Part shown: in pieces, positions 29,452 to 38,017 of the stretch
Position numbering within the stretch: position 1 is the first letter of the stretch
Layout of the letters: the number at the start of each line of letters is the position of its first letter
Source of the DNA: Zoogloea sp016790385
Lineage (GTDB): Bacteria > Pseudomonadota > Gammaproteobacteria > Burkholderiales > Rhodocyclaceae
Length of the DNA stretch: 64,000 bases
Assembly (NCBI RefSeq): GCF_041916735.1
Contig: NZ_JAYRYY010000015.1
Strand: one strand, 5' to 3'
Program-made: the position numbers and the translations under genes
The notes under the pieces: model-generated
The model's input: only the letters and a program-made list of their open reading frames with translations
Database searches by the model: none
What the model was told of the DNA's origin: nothing

Positions 29452-29471
29452 AAGCCGATAAGGAGATCCGC

Positions 29472-29738
29472 GTGCTATCCATCATCGACATCAAGGACTA
29501 CATCGATCTGGACTTCGAAACGATCGAGGTCGTGAAGAAGGCCACCCAGTTGCCCATCGAAGAGTCCATCGTGCTGGCTCGCCAGTGTCTCGACACCGAC
29601 CACGGCCGCTCCCTGCTGCACCATATGTTCCTGGACCAGATCGCCGATGCCGCGGCGAGGTACGAGCGCGCCCTTGAAGCCGAGTTACGCCGGGCCTACC
29701 GGCACTTCACGCGCAAATACCCCCTCTTCGCCCAGTGA
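29472..29738 (+). CDS. Small hypothetical protein
   Basis: An 88-aa soluble, charged, mostly helical protein I do not recognise. GTG start 8 bp after AAGGAGA, which makes it a credible gene. It opens MLSIIDIKDYIDLDFETIEV and ends AYRHFTRKYPLFAQ; there is no signal peptide, membrane segment or cysteine pair. A long inverted repeat precedes it. It is separated by 272 bp from the PAS-PP2C gene, with no recognisable feature between them. Confidence 0.6.
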   Translation: MLSIIDIKDYIDLDFETIEVVKKATQLPIEESIVLARQCLDTDHGRSLLHHMFLDQIADAAARYERALEAELRRAYRHFTRKYPLFAQ

Positions 29739-30010
29739 CCTCCGGCCGGCACGGTATCCGGCCCGCCCCGGGTCGGTCCGTGCCCTCCGGGTATTGATGG
29801 GAGCACCGTTCGCCTGGCCCTGCGCCGGCCTGCGTGCGGCGCGGGTCCGCTGGCGCTGGCCGGTAGCAAGGCGGCCCTCGGGACGGATCCCTCGGCTTGA
29901 TCGCTCGGCAGCGCACGCCCTGGCGCACCGTGGAGGCAAAAGCTCGGACGCACCATGCCGTTAAGCCTTGGTGGACGCTACCTCACACCATCGCCCTGCG
30001 GAGAGCCGCC

Positions 30011-31216
30011 ATGTCAAATCACGCCCAAGGACAGGCCACCCACTTTGCCGTCACCCTCATGGAGCACCTGGTGGTGCCCACCTTCGTGCTCGATGCCGAT
30101 CAGCGCGTGCTCGTGTGGAACCGCGCCTGCGAGCGCCTCACCGGCGTCCCTGCCAGTGAGGTCATTGGCACCCAAGACCACTGGCGGGCCTTCTACGACA
30201 GCCCGCGGCCGTGCCTGGCCGATCTGGTGGCACGCAGCGACTGGTCACTGATAGACAAGCTGTACACCACCCACGAGGAACCCAACACCCCGGCCCACGG
30301 CGTGCACGCCGAGAACTGGTGCGCCATGCCCCGCCGCAATAAACAACTGTACCTGGTGGTGGATGCCGGCCCGGTGTTCGACGCGGCCGGCCAGCTCATC
30401 GCCGTGGTGGAAACCCTGCGCGACAACACCGAGAACAAACTCACCCAGACCAAGGTGGCCGAGCAGGCCAGCCTGCTTCAGCATCACTATGACGAGCACG
30501 AGCGCGAAGCCAAGATGGCCCGGCGCATCCTCAACCACCAGATCCGCGTCGATCTCATCCGGCAGGCGGGCATCCACTACGCGGTGATACCCGCCACCCA
30601 CTTCTCGGGAGATCTCATCCTCGCCGCCCGATCACCGAACGGCCGACTCCACGCCCTGCTGGCCGATGCCACCGGCCACGGCCTGGCGGCGGCCATGAGC
30701 GTGCTGCCGGTGGTCCAGGAGTTCTATCGCCTCGTGGAGCAGAACGAGTCGCTGCCCGGCATCATCGAGTCCATCAACTTCGTGCTCGCCAACTCCCTGC
30801 CCGCGGGGCGCTTCGTGGCGGCCGGGCTGGTGAGCCTTGACGAGTCCACCCGCTCCGGCGAAGTCTGGGTTGGCGGCATCCCCGGCGTGCAGATGATCGA
30901 CGACGGGGGCGCGCTGCTGCGACGTTTTGAATCCCGCAATCTGCCCCTGGGCGTCACCCGCGACCCGGAGGGGATCAATGCCTTCGAGCACTTCACATGG
31001 ACCACACACGCCCGGTTGGTGATGCTGTCCGATGGTGTCGTCGAAGCCACCAGCCCCAAGGGCGAAGCCTTTGGCGACGGGCGTCTCGCCCTCAGCCTGG
31101 CCAGCCCCCGCAGCGACGACCTGATCGCCCATCTGCGGGCCGCGCTCGCCGCTCACCTGGACACCGTTCCCGCCCACGACGACATCTCGATCCTGGTGAT
31201 CGATTGCCCCATCTGA
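30011..31216 (+). CDS. PAS-domain PP2C/SpoIIE-type phosphatase
   Basis: A 401-aa soluble signalling protein. Residues ~14-130 form a PAS domain (PTFVLDADQRVLVWNRACER, then LIAVVETLRDNTENK). A short coiled-coil linker follows (about 135-170). A C-terminal SpoIIE/RsbU-like phosphatase domain has GDLILAAR, LLADATGHGLAAAMSV (the DxxGHG metal motif), VMLSDGVVEATSP and HDDISILVID. Such proteins dephosphorylate anti-anti-sigma factors in partner-switching. No anti-sigma or STAS partner gene is adjacent. Start chosen at 30011 (MSNHAQGQ) after a weak GAGAG; the open frame extends upstream to 29897 without a ribosome-binding site. Confidence 0.8.
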   Translation: MSNHAQGQATHFAVTLMEHLVVPTFVLDADQRVLVWNRACERLTGVPASEVIGTQDHWRAFYDSPRPCLADLVARSDWSLIDKLYTTHEEPNTPAHGVHAENWCAMPRRNKQLYLVVDAGPVFDAAGQLIAVVETLRDNTENKLTQTKVAEQASLLQHHYDEHEREAKMARRILNHQIRVDLIRQAGIHYAVIPATHFSGDLILAARSPNGRLHALLADATGHGLAAAMSVLPVVQEFYRLVEQNESLPGIIESINFVLANSLPAGRFVAAGLVSLDESTRSGEVWVGGIPGVQMIDDGGALLRRFESRNLPLGVTRDPEGINAFEHFTWTTHARLVMLSDGVVEATSPKGEAFGDGRLALSLASPRSDDLIAHLRAALAAHLDTVPAHDDISILVIDCPI

Positions 31217-31399
31217 ACGCATCGATTTCCCCCGAAAGCCCGTGACGCGCACCCAGGTCGTGCAACTCCGCCTTCAACTCCCCGGTGCCCCTTCCTGCGC
31301 CTGACGCTAGACCCGGGCGAGCGGGCGCATCAGCCCACCGCCGACTGCATCTCCCCATCGGGCCGCCGCCGGCCAGGGGCCTGAGGGATGCGGAGAGGG

Positions 31400-32047
31400 T
31401 CAGGGCCCGGGGTTCAGCAGTGGCCTGACCACATCGGCCATGGCGCGGCCAAGCGCCGCATGTTGGTCGAGATCCAGATGCACGCCATCCACCGCGCTTG
31501 AACGGGTCACCGTGCCGACATCGAAGAAATGGCAAGCCGCGTCCGCGCACGCCTGGCGGTAGGCATCCGCCAATCCAAGGCACTTTCTTTCGCCCCCTGC
31601 AAACTTCGGCGCAATCGGTCCACGTGGCGTCTGAATGGGGGGTGGTGCGAGCACGAGAATCTCCGGAACGGGCATCCCCGGCTCGATGGGGGCGCTGCGG
31701 ATCGCCGACACCAGGGCAAGAATGCCTTGCGCGGAGTGCCAGGCATTGTGCTCGTGCATGGACTGGAAGTCGTTGGTGCCAAGCATGATCACGACCAGAT
31801 CGAGCGGAGAATGGATCTCTATGCGCTGGGCCAGGCCCGAGAGGCCATTTCGGCCGGGTTTGAAAGGATCATCCCAAACCGTGCGTCGACCGTTCAGACA
31901 GTCTTCCAGAACGCGAACAGGCAGGCCAAGGGACGCCAGGGTCAACTCCATGACACCCGGCCAGCGCTGGTCGAATGACAGACGCCGCCGCGTGGTGGGG
32001 ATGATTCCCCAGGAAAGCGAATCCGAATAAACGAGGATGTTTTGCAT
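31400..32047 (-). CDS. SGNH/GDSL hydrolase, arylesterase-like
   Basis: A 215-aa esterase or acyltransferase of the SGNH family. Block I is VYSDSLSWGIIP (the GDSL motif reads SDSL), with Ser nucleophile. Block III is IMLGTNDFQSM (GTND with catalytic Asn). Block V is VDGVHLDLDQH with the catalytic Asp-x-x-His. The ordering, size and the PPPIQTPRGP segment resemble the mycobacterial arylesterase/acyltransferase group. No signal peptide, so probably cytoplasmic. The ATG at 32047 follows GGAG. Confidence 0.85.
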   Translation of the reverse strand: MQNILVYSDSLSWGIIPTTRRRLSFDQRWPGVMELTLASLGLPVRVLEDCLNGRRTVWDDPFKPGRNGLSGLAQRIEIHSPLDLVVIMLGTNDFQSMHEHNAWHSAQGILALVSAIRSAPIEPGMPVPEILVLAPPPIQTPRGPIAPKFAGGERKCLGLADAYRQACADAACHFFDVGTVTRSSAVDGVHLDLDQHAALGRAMADVVRPLLNPGP

Positions 32048-32159
32048 GCTGACTCCGGGACGAATGCTCTCGCGTCGAGTGTAACGTGTAAGCACAACAG
32101 GGGAATTCACCGGGCGCGCCCCCTTGACGCGGACTCCCGCAAGCCACACCATCGTGCCC

Positions 32160-32252
32160 ATGCTGTCTCCATTCGCCACTTACGCGCCCATCGTCCGCCG
32201 TGCCCTTCGTGCATGGCGTGCCCGCCTGCGCCCGTGGCCCGGAATGGTCTAG
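32160..32252 (+). CDS. Candidate leader peptide upstream of chorismate mutase
   Basis: A 30-codon frame containing one Phe, one Tyr and two Trp codons (at 32214 and 32235), ending 28 bp before a strong terminator hairpin. Its Trp region can pair either with itself (32212-32218 with 32229-32236) or with the 5' arm of the terminator (32232-32239 with 32284-32291). This mimics a translational attenuator. No ribosome-binding site is visible, so confidence is low. Confidence 0.3.
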   Translation: MLSPFATYAPIVRRALRAWRARLRPWPGMV

Positions 32253-32279
32253 TTCCTTTCCATTCCTCCGATTTCACCG

Positions 32280-32320
32280 AAAAGGCCGCGGTCCTGCAAA
32301 GACCGCGGCCTTTTCGTTTT
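32280..32320 (+). terminator. Terminator/attenuator hairpin before chorismate mutase
   Basis: Perfect 14-bp stem (AAAAGGCCGCGGTC / GACCGCGGCCTTTT) with a 7-nt loop, followed by CGTTTT. It lies 28 bp before the chorismate mutase start and no plus-strand gene ends upstream, so a leader attenuator is more natural than an ordinary terminator. A second small hairpin (GGAATGG-N12-CCATTCC, 32241-32266) precedes it. Confidence 0.75.
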
Positions 32321-32347
32321 CCAGCCCACCGCAACAAGGAGTTCACC

Positions 32348-32665
32348 ATGTCCCATCCCGAATACCGATCCCTCGAAGAAGTCCGTTCCCGCATCGATGC
32401 CATCGACCGTCGTCTGGTCGAGCTGATCGCCGAGCGTGGCGCCTGCGTGACCCAGGCGGCCCGCTTCAAGCGCAGCGATGCCGAAGTGGCCGCCCCCGAC
32501 CGGGTGGCCCAGGTGCTGGCGCGGGTGGATGCCCTGGCCCTGGCGTCGGGCGCCGATCCGCGGGTGATTGAAGCCACATGGCGCGCCATGATCGGCGCCT
32601 TCATCGAGGCCGAACGCGAGGCGCGCGCCCGCCTGCATCCACCTGCCCCCCAACATTCCGATTGA
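32348..32665 (+). CDS. Chorismate mutase type II (AroQ/PchB fold)
   Basis: A 105-aa single-domain AroQ-type protein: RSRIDAIDRRLVELIAERG, then QAARFKRS and a C-terminal helix IEATWRAMIGAFIEAERE. It converts chorismate to prephenate for Phe/Tyr synthesis, or acts as an isochorismate-pyruvate lyase-like enzyme; the two cannot be separated from sequence alone. There is no signal peptide, so it is not a periplasmic AroQ. The ATG follows AAGGAG by 7 bp. It is 18 bp upstream of a DMT exporter gene, with which it is probably cotranscribed. Confidence 0.85.
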   Translation: MSHPEYRSLEEVRSRIDAIDRRLVELIAERGACVTQAARFKRSDAEVAAPDRVAQVLARVDALALASGADPRVIEATWRAMIGAFIEAEREARARLHPPAPQHSD

Positions 32666-32683
32666 CCTGCCGGAGCCTGCCCC

Positions 32684-33574
32684 ATGTCCGTTCCCCTTGC
32701 CTACGCTGCCATCATCCTGATCTGGTCCACCACCCCGCTCGCTGTCCGCTGGAGCACCGAAGGCCCGGGTTTCGCCTTCGCCGTGCTCGCCCGCATGCTG
32801 ATCGGCATGTTGGTGGCCCTCCTTCTCCTGCGCCTCGGGCGCCACACCCTTCCCCTCCATGCCCGTGCCCGACGCGCCTACGCGGTGGGCGGTCTTGGTC
32901 TGTTCGGCACCATGGCGCTGACTTACTGGGGGGCGCGCCGGGTGGATTCCGGCCTGATCTCGGTGCTGTTCGGGCTGTCGCCCCTGGTTGCCAGCCTGTT
33001 CGCCGCCTGCTGGCTGGGGGAAAGGTCGCTGACCCCGGCCCGGTTGGCCGGGATGCTGCTGAGCCTGGCGGGGCTGGCGGTGGTCTTCATGCCGGGCGGG
33101 GTGTCGGGCGACGGCGGCCGGATGGCCGGTGTTTGCGCGCTGCTGGGCGCGGTGGTGGCATCATCGGCAAGCATGGTGGGGATGAAGCGCATCGGTGACG
33201 ACAGCCCGCCCCTGGCCACCACGGTGGGGTCCATCGTCGTGGCGCTGCCCTTGTTCGTGCTGGTATGGCTTGCCACGGACGGCACGCTTCCGGGCAACGT
33301 GCCCCTGCGCACGGGCGGCGCCATTGCCTATCTGGGGGTGTTCGGATCGGCGATCGGGTTTGCGCTGTACTTCTACGTGATCCGCCACCTGGAGGCGTCA
33401 CGGGTGGCGCTCATCACCCTGATCACGCCAGCCCTGGCACTCCTGCTGGGCCATTGGCTCAACGGGGAGACGGTCGGCCCGCGCCTGGCCGCAGGCAGCG
33501 GATTGATCCTCGCCGGACTGGCGGTGCACCAGCTCAGGCCAGGCGATACGCGAGCGCGCCGGCACGCTGATTGA
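32684..33574 (+). CDS. EamA/DMT-family transporter
   Basis: A 296-aa inner-membrane protein with ten predicted membrane helices in two EamA repeats. The first starts AYAAIILIWSTTPLAVRW, the second GVCALLGAVVASSASMVG. The drug/metabolite family exports amino acids, metabolites or toxic compounds. Clustering with chorismate mutase hints at an aromatic compound, but that is inference. A 10-bp hairpin follows. Confidence 0.85.
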   Translation: MSVPLAYAAIILIWSTTPLAVRWSTEGPGFAFAVLARMLIGMLVALLLLRLGRHTLPLHARARRAYAVGGLGLFGTMALTYWGARRVDSGLISVLFGLSPLVASLFAACWLGERSLTPARLAGMLLSLAGLAVVFMPGGVSGDGGRMAGVCALLGAVVASSASMVGMKRIGDDSPPLATTVGSIVVALPLFVLVWLATDGTLPGNVPLRTGGAIAYLGVFGSAIGFALYFYVIRHLEASRVALITLITPALALLLGHWLNGETVGPRLAAGSGLILAGLAVHQLRPGDTRARRHAD

Positions 33575-33578
33575 AGTC

Positions 33579-33602
33579 GGGCGGCTCCCCACGGAGCCGC
33601 CC
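33579..33602. terminator. Hairpin between converging genes
   Basis: GGGCGGCTCC-CCAC-GGAGCCGCCC, a perfect 10-bp stem between the EamA gene and the small periplasmic protein gene. No T-tract. Confidence 0.6.
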
Positions 33603-33631
33603 CCTGCAACACGCCGACGGCCTGCCGGAGA

Positions 33632-33955
33632 TCAGCAGCCGGCAGTCTTCTTGAACGACTTGCTTTCGTTCTTGCCGCCCGCGTTGTCGTACTTGGCGCG
33701 GATCTCGTCTCCTTCCACGATCCGCTTGTCCTTGAACTTGTCGAGGGTGAGGTCGTCGTTGATGTTGATGGTGACGCTGTCGCCGGACTTGTTGTCCTTG
33801 AGGGTGGCGACGGCGGACTTGCCATCGGGTGCCATCTTGATCTTGGTGATGACGCCGACCATCTTCACGTCGTCGGCTGCCACCGGGGCGCTGAAGGACA
33901 CGGCCGAAACGGCGATGGCCAGGGAGAGCATGATTTTGGAGATGTGGGTACGCAT
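33632..33955 (-). CDS. Small exported periplasmic protein
   Basis: A 107-aa protein with a signal peptide ending APVAADD, leaving a mature chain of about 80 residues rich in Lys and Asp. It contains a repeated beta-strand pattern (MVGVITKIKMAPDGKSAVAT, then ITINDDLTLDKF-like text) and a C-terminal Cys. I do not recognise the family. It is the last gene of the octaheme cytochrome operon, 33 bp after the porin gene, so a role in that pathway is likely. Confidence 0.6.
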   Translation of the reverse strand: MRTHISKIMLSLAIAVSAVSFSAPVAADDVKMVGVITKIKMAPDGKSAVATLKDNKSGDSVTININDDLTLDKFKDKRIVEGDEIRAKYDNAGGKNESKSFKKTAGC

Positions 33956-33988
33956 GACGGTGATCCTTTGATAGCGGGGCGGAGGCCC

Positions 33989-35728
33989 TCAGAACTTCAC
34001 TTCGAAAGTCGCGTAGGCGTTGTACGCATTGTCGAGGGGCGTGGTCGTCATCATCTGGCCATTGACATCCGAGATCTTGACGGGCGCGCCCACCCAGTTG
34101 TTGCTGCCGGTGTATTGGAAGTCGTAGTACTGGAAGCCAAGCCTCACGAAAGTCTTGGCCAGATGCGACGAGATCGGACGGCTGGCGAGCTCCTGGATCA
34201 GGTAAACCTCGTAGACATTGCCGCGGGTGCCCACCTTGGACGTCCACATGTCGGTGGCGGCCGGCGCGAAGGTGATCCAGTTCTTCGAGCCATGGTTGTA
34301 TTCAAGCCCGAGCTTGGTCCGCGACGGCAGGTCGTAGCGCACCCCCAGGGCAATGGCCGTTCCGGTCTTGTCGCGGGGCGATTCCGGGTTGAAGAAGCCG
34401 CCCGTGAGCAAGCCCTGGAAGCCGAACTGGGCCGACACGTTGTTGTTGGGATGGGTGACGCTCATACCCAGGTCGGCGAAGTAGTTGAGGTCGCCCACCC
34501 CCACCTGCTTGAGGGTGCCCATGGCACCCAGGCCGTACCAGTCGATGTCCCCCAGATTGATCTTGGGCATGGTGTTGCCGAAATAGGTGTCCCGCATCTT
34601 CGGCGCATCGAAGATCTTGAAGCCGCGGTTCCACTGCATCCACACCCGCAGGGGGTCGGTGTCGATGGGAATGACGGACACACCAAGCATGTCGGTATCC
34701 TGGAGGGAGTTGCCCGGGGTGGAGCGGAAGCCGCTTTCGAAGCCCCTGCCGTAGCAGATCTTGCCGTAGGCCCCCGGAAGCCCCTCGATGTCCGGCGCCC
34801 AGCCGACGGTCATGCCGTCAAAGGCGTAGTCCACCAGCAGCGAGGGCGTGCCCCCGTTACCCGGGCGCGGCGCGTTGAGGCGCAGGTTGCTCGGCGCACC
34901 GTGGGTGGATGGACGACGCCCCACCGAGAACCAGATGTCCTGATCGGCGATGTTGCTCCAGGTGGCAAAGGCGCGATCCACGTTGAGATAGCTGCTGGAC
35001 GGGATATGGCCCAGGGTGCCGTCAAAGACGCCCACCCGGTCGGCAAAGTAGGGGGCGGAGCCTCCGTTGGTGACCGCATCGTCATCCCCTGCGCCAAAGG
35101 TCTTGTACATCGCCAGGCGGGCATGGACGGTCACGTCCTGGGTGGCCTTGGCGCTCACATCGAGGCCGAAGCGGTTGGTGTAGAGGGTGTCGTTACGGGG
35201 TTTGTAGGCCGGCACCTGGGCGGCAAAATTGCCCAGCGCGCCCATCATGGCGGCGTTGGCCCCCATGAAGCTCTGGGCCTGCTGGTAGGTACGCACGCCG
35301 TTCATGTTCTGGGCAAACTGCATCAGCCCGGTCAGCGCCGCGCCGGTGGCGGGCGTGGGGTTGGCGAAGAAGGCGGCCTGGAGCTGGGCCTGGGCGTTGG
35401 CAAAGGTGGCGCTGACGTCGGTGAAGGGCTTGGTTTCGCCCCACAGGCTGTCTGCGCGGAACTGGTAATCGCCGCCGATGGTGAGCCAGCGCTCCGATGA
35501 TTTTTCCTCGGCCTTGCCGACTTTCTCCTTCAGTTCCTCGGTGGCTTGATGATTGGCGGCGGTTGCGGCGTTGTTGGCCTCGACCTGACCCTTGAGGCGC
35601 ACCAGTTCCTGGGACAGGGCCTCGATGCGCTTGAGCAGTTCGGCATTGGTTTCGGCTCGGGCCTGAAGCGGCAGGAACAAGCCTGCCACCAGGACGCCGA
35701 TCAAGCTTCTGACATGACGTGTCTTCAT
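33989..35728 (-). CDS. DUF3373 outer-membrane porin-like protein
   Basis: A 579-aa outer-membrane beta-barrel candidate. The ATG at 35728 (MKTRHVRSLIGV) follows GGGAG and opens a signal peptide ending ARAE. Residues ~25-75 form a coiled coil (ELLKRIEALSQELVRLKGQ). The remainder is a barrel of alternating aromatic strands ending in the C-terminal Phe (ATFEVKF). DUF3373 proteins co-occur with multiheme cytochromes in several respiratory bacteria. Here it is cotranscribed with an octaheme cytochrome and cytochrome b; it may admit substrates or contribute to electron transfer across the outer membrane. Confidence 0.75.
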   Translation of the reverse strand: MKTRHVRSLIGVLVAGLFLPLQARAETNAELLKRIEALSQELVRLKGQVEANNAATAANHQATEELKEKVGKAEEKSSERWLTIGGDYQFRADSLWGETKPFTDVSATFANAQAQLQAAFFANPTPATGAALTGLMQFAQNMNGVRTYQQAQSFMGANAAMMGALGNFAAQVPAYKPRNDTLYTNRFGLDVSAKATQDVTVHARLAMYKTFGAGDDDAVTNGGSAPYFADRVGVFDGTLGHIPSSSYLNVDRAFATWSNIADQDIWFSVGRRPSTHGAPSNLRLNAPRPGNGGTPSLLVDYAFDGMTVGWAPDIEGLPGAYGKICYGRGFESGFRSTPGNSLQDTDMLGVSVIPIDTDPLRVWMQWNRGFKIFDAPKMRDTYFGNTMPKINLGDIDWYGLGAMGTLKQVGVGDLNYFADLGMSVTHPNNNVSAQFGFQGLLTGGFFNPESPRDKTGTAIALGVRYDLPSRTKLGLEYNHGSKNWITFAPAATDMWTSKVGTRGNVYEVYLIQELASRPISSHLAKTFVRLGFQYYDFQYTGSNNWVGAPVKISDVNGQMMTTTPLDNAYNAYATFEVKF

Positions 35729-35758
35729 GATCGCTCCCTGCACTTTGCTGTGTTTGAA

Positions 35759-36349
35759 TCAGTGATCGTCGTCCCACCCGGTGAGCATCGCCCTGAACTG
35801 GGCCGAGGGCGTGTGACCGGTGGTGCCGAGGTAAATGTGGCCGATCAGGAAAGCCAGCATCAGGAAGGCCCCCACCGTATGCACGGTGGCGATGGTTCCC
35901 AGATCGATGCGGTAGCCGGCGGCCGTCAGCTCGTTGTAGAAGAGGTAGGCCAGCCCGGAGAGCCACAGCAGCGGGGTCACCACCACGGTCACGCCAAGAT
36001 AGGTCTGCGCCTGCATCGGGTTGTGCTTGCGCTCCCGGGTTGGCTTGAAGGGGTGGGGTTCGCCCTTGAAGATCCCCGACGCATAGAAGCGGATGATCTT
36101 GTCGATGTTCGTCATCGTCGGGATGTATTGCCGCCACTCGCCCGTGGTCAGGTGCCAGAACATGGCAAACACCCACAGGGCGATGAAGGCCCACACCGCC
36201 ATGTTATGCACCCGGTGGGCCTGCTCGAACCCGAGCAGGTGATAGCTGCCGTGGATCTCGAAGCCGGTCAGCAGCATGCCGATGATCAGCACCGCCTGAG
36301 TCCAGTGCCAGAGGCGCTCGAAGCGGGTAAAGATATATATGCGTCCCAT
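35759..36349 (-). CDS. Membrane cytochrome b (hydrogenase/thiosulfate reductase type)
   Basis: A 196-aa membrane cytochrome b561/Ni-Fe-hydrogenase-type subunit with four helices. Candidate haem ligands are the His residues in RLWHWTQ, IHGSYH, AHRVHN and MFWHLTT, with further His residues in TVHTVGAF and FLIGHIYLGTTGH. It should oxidise quinol and pass electrons to the periplasmic octaheme cytochrome encoded just upstream (15-bp gap). It resembles PhsC/HyaC partners of periplasmic reductases. Confidence 0.85.
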   Translation of the reverse strand: MGRIYIFTRFERLWHWTQAVLIIGMLLTGFEIHGSYHLLGFEQAHRVHNMAVWAFIALWVFAMFWHLTTGEWRQYIPTMTNIDKIIRFYASGIFKGEPHPFKPTRERKHNPMQAQTYLGVTVVVTPLLWLSGLAYLFYNELTAAGYRIDLGTIATVHTVGAFLMLAFLIGHIYLGTTGHTPSAQFRAMLTGWDDDH

Positions 36350-36364
36350 GATCGCCTCTCCCGT

Positions 36365-37963
36365 TCAGTGCTTGCGATTGACGAAGCGGATGAGGCCATG
36401 CACCAGCACGCCGACCAGGATCGCCGCCGATGCCAGCCAGCCCAGGGTATCCACGAGGCGATTGCCGCCCCGGCCCGGGATGTAGATGCCTTCGACCTTG
36501 TCCAGACGCCCTTCGCGGGCGTGGCACTCATTACAGGCCAGCGCCTTCTCCTTCGGCGCCACCATGTGGGTGATCGGCCACATCGCCACCGTCTCGATGA
36601 AATCCACCTTGCCCGAGAACGGCTTGCCGACGGCGGCCATGCCCGCCGCGATGGCCTTTTCCCAATCCATGTTCTTCCAGTAGGCGGTGTCGTCCTCGCC
36701 GGCCAGATGGGTCACCACCAGGGTGCGATTGACCGGATCGAAGGGCTGCTTGCCGCGGAAGAGCTTGACCGGCCAGATCATCGACTTGCCGTCATTCGGG
36801 CCGCCTTCAAAGGTGTTGATGGCGATGGGCTGGCGGCTCTTGTCGATGTCGTCGCCCATCAGGGTGTACTTCACCGAACCGTTGAACCACATGTATTCGG
36901 GGCGCACGTTCTCTTCGAGCACGAAATCACCCTTGATGCCGTTGTAGGTCACGTGACCATCGTCATTGGTGATGACCAGCGGCTTGCCCTTGGCATCACG
37001 CTTGCCGGCCGTGGACCAGTCCCAGGACATCTTGGTGGGCATGTCACCCCGGGCGAAGGCCGGAATGTGGCAGGTCTGGCAGGCCACCTTGTCGGTGTGG
37101 TCGTTGAGCTTGGCCATCCCATGGGGAGTCTGGCCGTGGCAGGCCTGGCAGGTGGCCGGGTTAGTGCTGTCGGCCTTGCCGCGGAGATGGGCGTCGCCCT
37201 TGTCCATGGCGGTCGGGGCGTAGCGGCTGCCCGGAACCTGGTGGCCTTCGGTCTTGTGACAGGTGGCGCAGGTGAAGTTGTTGCCCTCCGCGTCCATGTG
37301 CACGTCCAGAGCCTTGTCCGGACGATCCAGGGAGCTGTCCAGGTCGCCGTGCTTCACCGCGTCGCCGCCGCCACCGTAGAAGTGGCAGGTGCCACAGGTT
37401 TCGCGGCGGGTCTTGCCAACCTTCTGGGCGATTGCCTGAAGGTCGATGCCACGGACGATCTTGCCCGACCCGGGAGGAAACTCCGTGTCCTTGGTTACCG
37501 GATGGCCGGAAAAGCCCGCCGGCTTCTTGTACTTGCCGGTGGCGTCATGGCAGACCAGGCAATCGACGTTTTCCTGGGATGCAAAGTCAAACTTGTCGTC
37601 GAGCCCGTAGCCGATGTGGCAACTGGCGCACGACTTGTAGTTGGACGAGACGGAGGTGCAGAAATTGTTGATGACGTGGCGCTTGCCCAGGGTCTGCCCT
37701 GTGCCGGGGTTCACGTATTCCCATTTCCAGTGTTGGGTCTGGTGGATCTGCTTGGCGGCTTCGGTGTGGCAGGTCAGGCAGGCCTTGGTCACTTCCGGCC
37801 CCGACTGGAACGGCCGCTGAAGCTCCTTGAACTTGCTGTGATCCGCGGTGGACTTGAGCAACGCCGCGTCTGGCGCCCCCGCCTTCTGTTCGGTCGCCGA
37901 GAACGCCGACCCCATCATCACCGCCATCGCCAGCGCGATGGACACCCTCTTGAGCACTTGCAT
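36365..37963 (-). CDS. Octaheme tetrathionate reductase-family cytochrome c
   Basis: A 532-aa periplasmic cytochrome with a signal peptide (MQVLKRVSIALAMAVMMGSA) and eight CXXCH haem motifs at about residues 62, 112, 135, 190, 232, 272, 295 and 477. The motif order and the stretch NNFCTSVSSNYKSCASCHIGYG match the octaheme tetrathionate reductase (OTR) family, where the active-site haem has an unusual Lys ligand. OTR proteins reduce tetrathionate, nitrite and hydroxylamine in vitro; the physiological substrate here is unknown. A C-terminal hydrophobic helix (504-526) would anchor it beside the cytochrome b. ATG at 37963 follows GAGGGGGG. First gene of the operon behind an FNR-type promoter. 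Confidence 0.9.
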   Translation of the reverse strand: MQVLKRVSIALAMAVMMGSAFSATEQKAGAPDAALLKSTADHSKFKELQRPFQSGPEVTKACLTCHTEAAKQIHQTQHWKWEYVNPGTGQTLGKRHVINNFCTSVSSNYKSCASCHIGYGLDDKFDFASQENVDCLVCHDATGKYKKPAGFSGHPVTKDTEFPPGSGKIVRGIDLQAIAQKVGKTRRETCGTCHFYGGGGDAVKHGDLDSSLDRPDKALDVHMDAEGNNFTCATCHKTEGHQVPGSRYAPTAMDKGDAHLRGKADSTNPATCQACHGQTPHGMAKLNDHTDKVACQTCHIPAFARGDMPTKMSWDWSTAGKRDAKGKPLVITNDDGHVTYNGIKGDFVLEENVRPEYMWFNGSVKYTLMGDDIDKSRQPIAINTFEGGPNDGKSMIWPVKLFRGKQPFDPVNRTLVVTHLAGEDDTAYWKNMDWEKAIAAGMAAVGKPFSGKVDFIETVAMWPITHMVAPKEKALACNECHAREGRLDKVEGIYIPGRGGNRLVDTLGWLASAAILVGVLVHGLIRFVNRKH

Positions 37964-38017
37964 ACGCCCCCCTCTCATGCGAACCATCCAACCAGGTGGT
38001 GCACTGCAAAATCAGCA

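Noticed and set aside
32241..32266. GGAATGG-N12-CCATTCC considered as a separate regulatory element
   Set aside because: A 7-bp stem alone is too common; kept only as part of the proposed leader.
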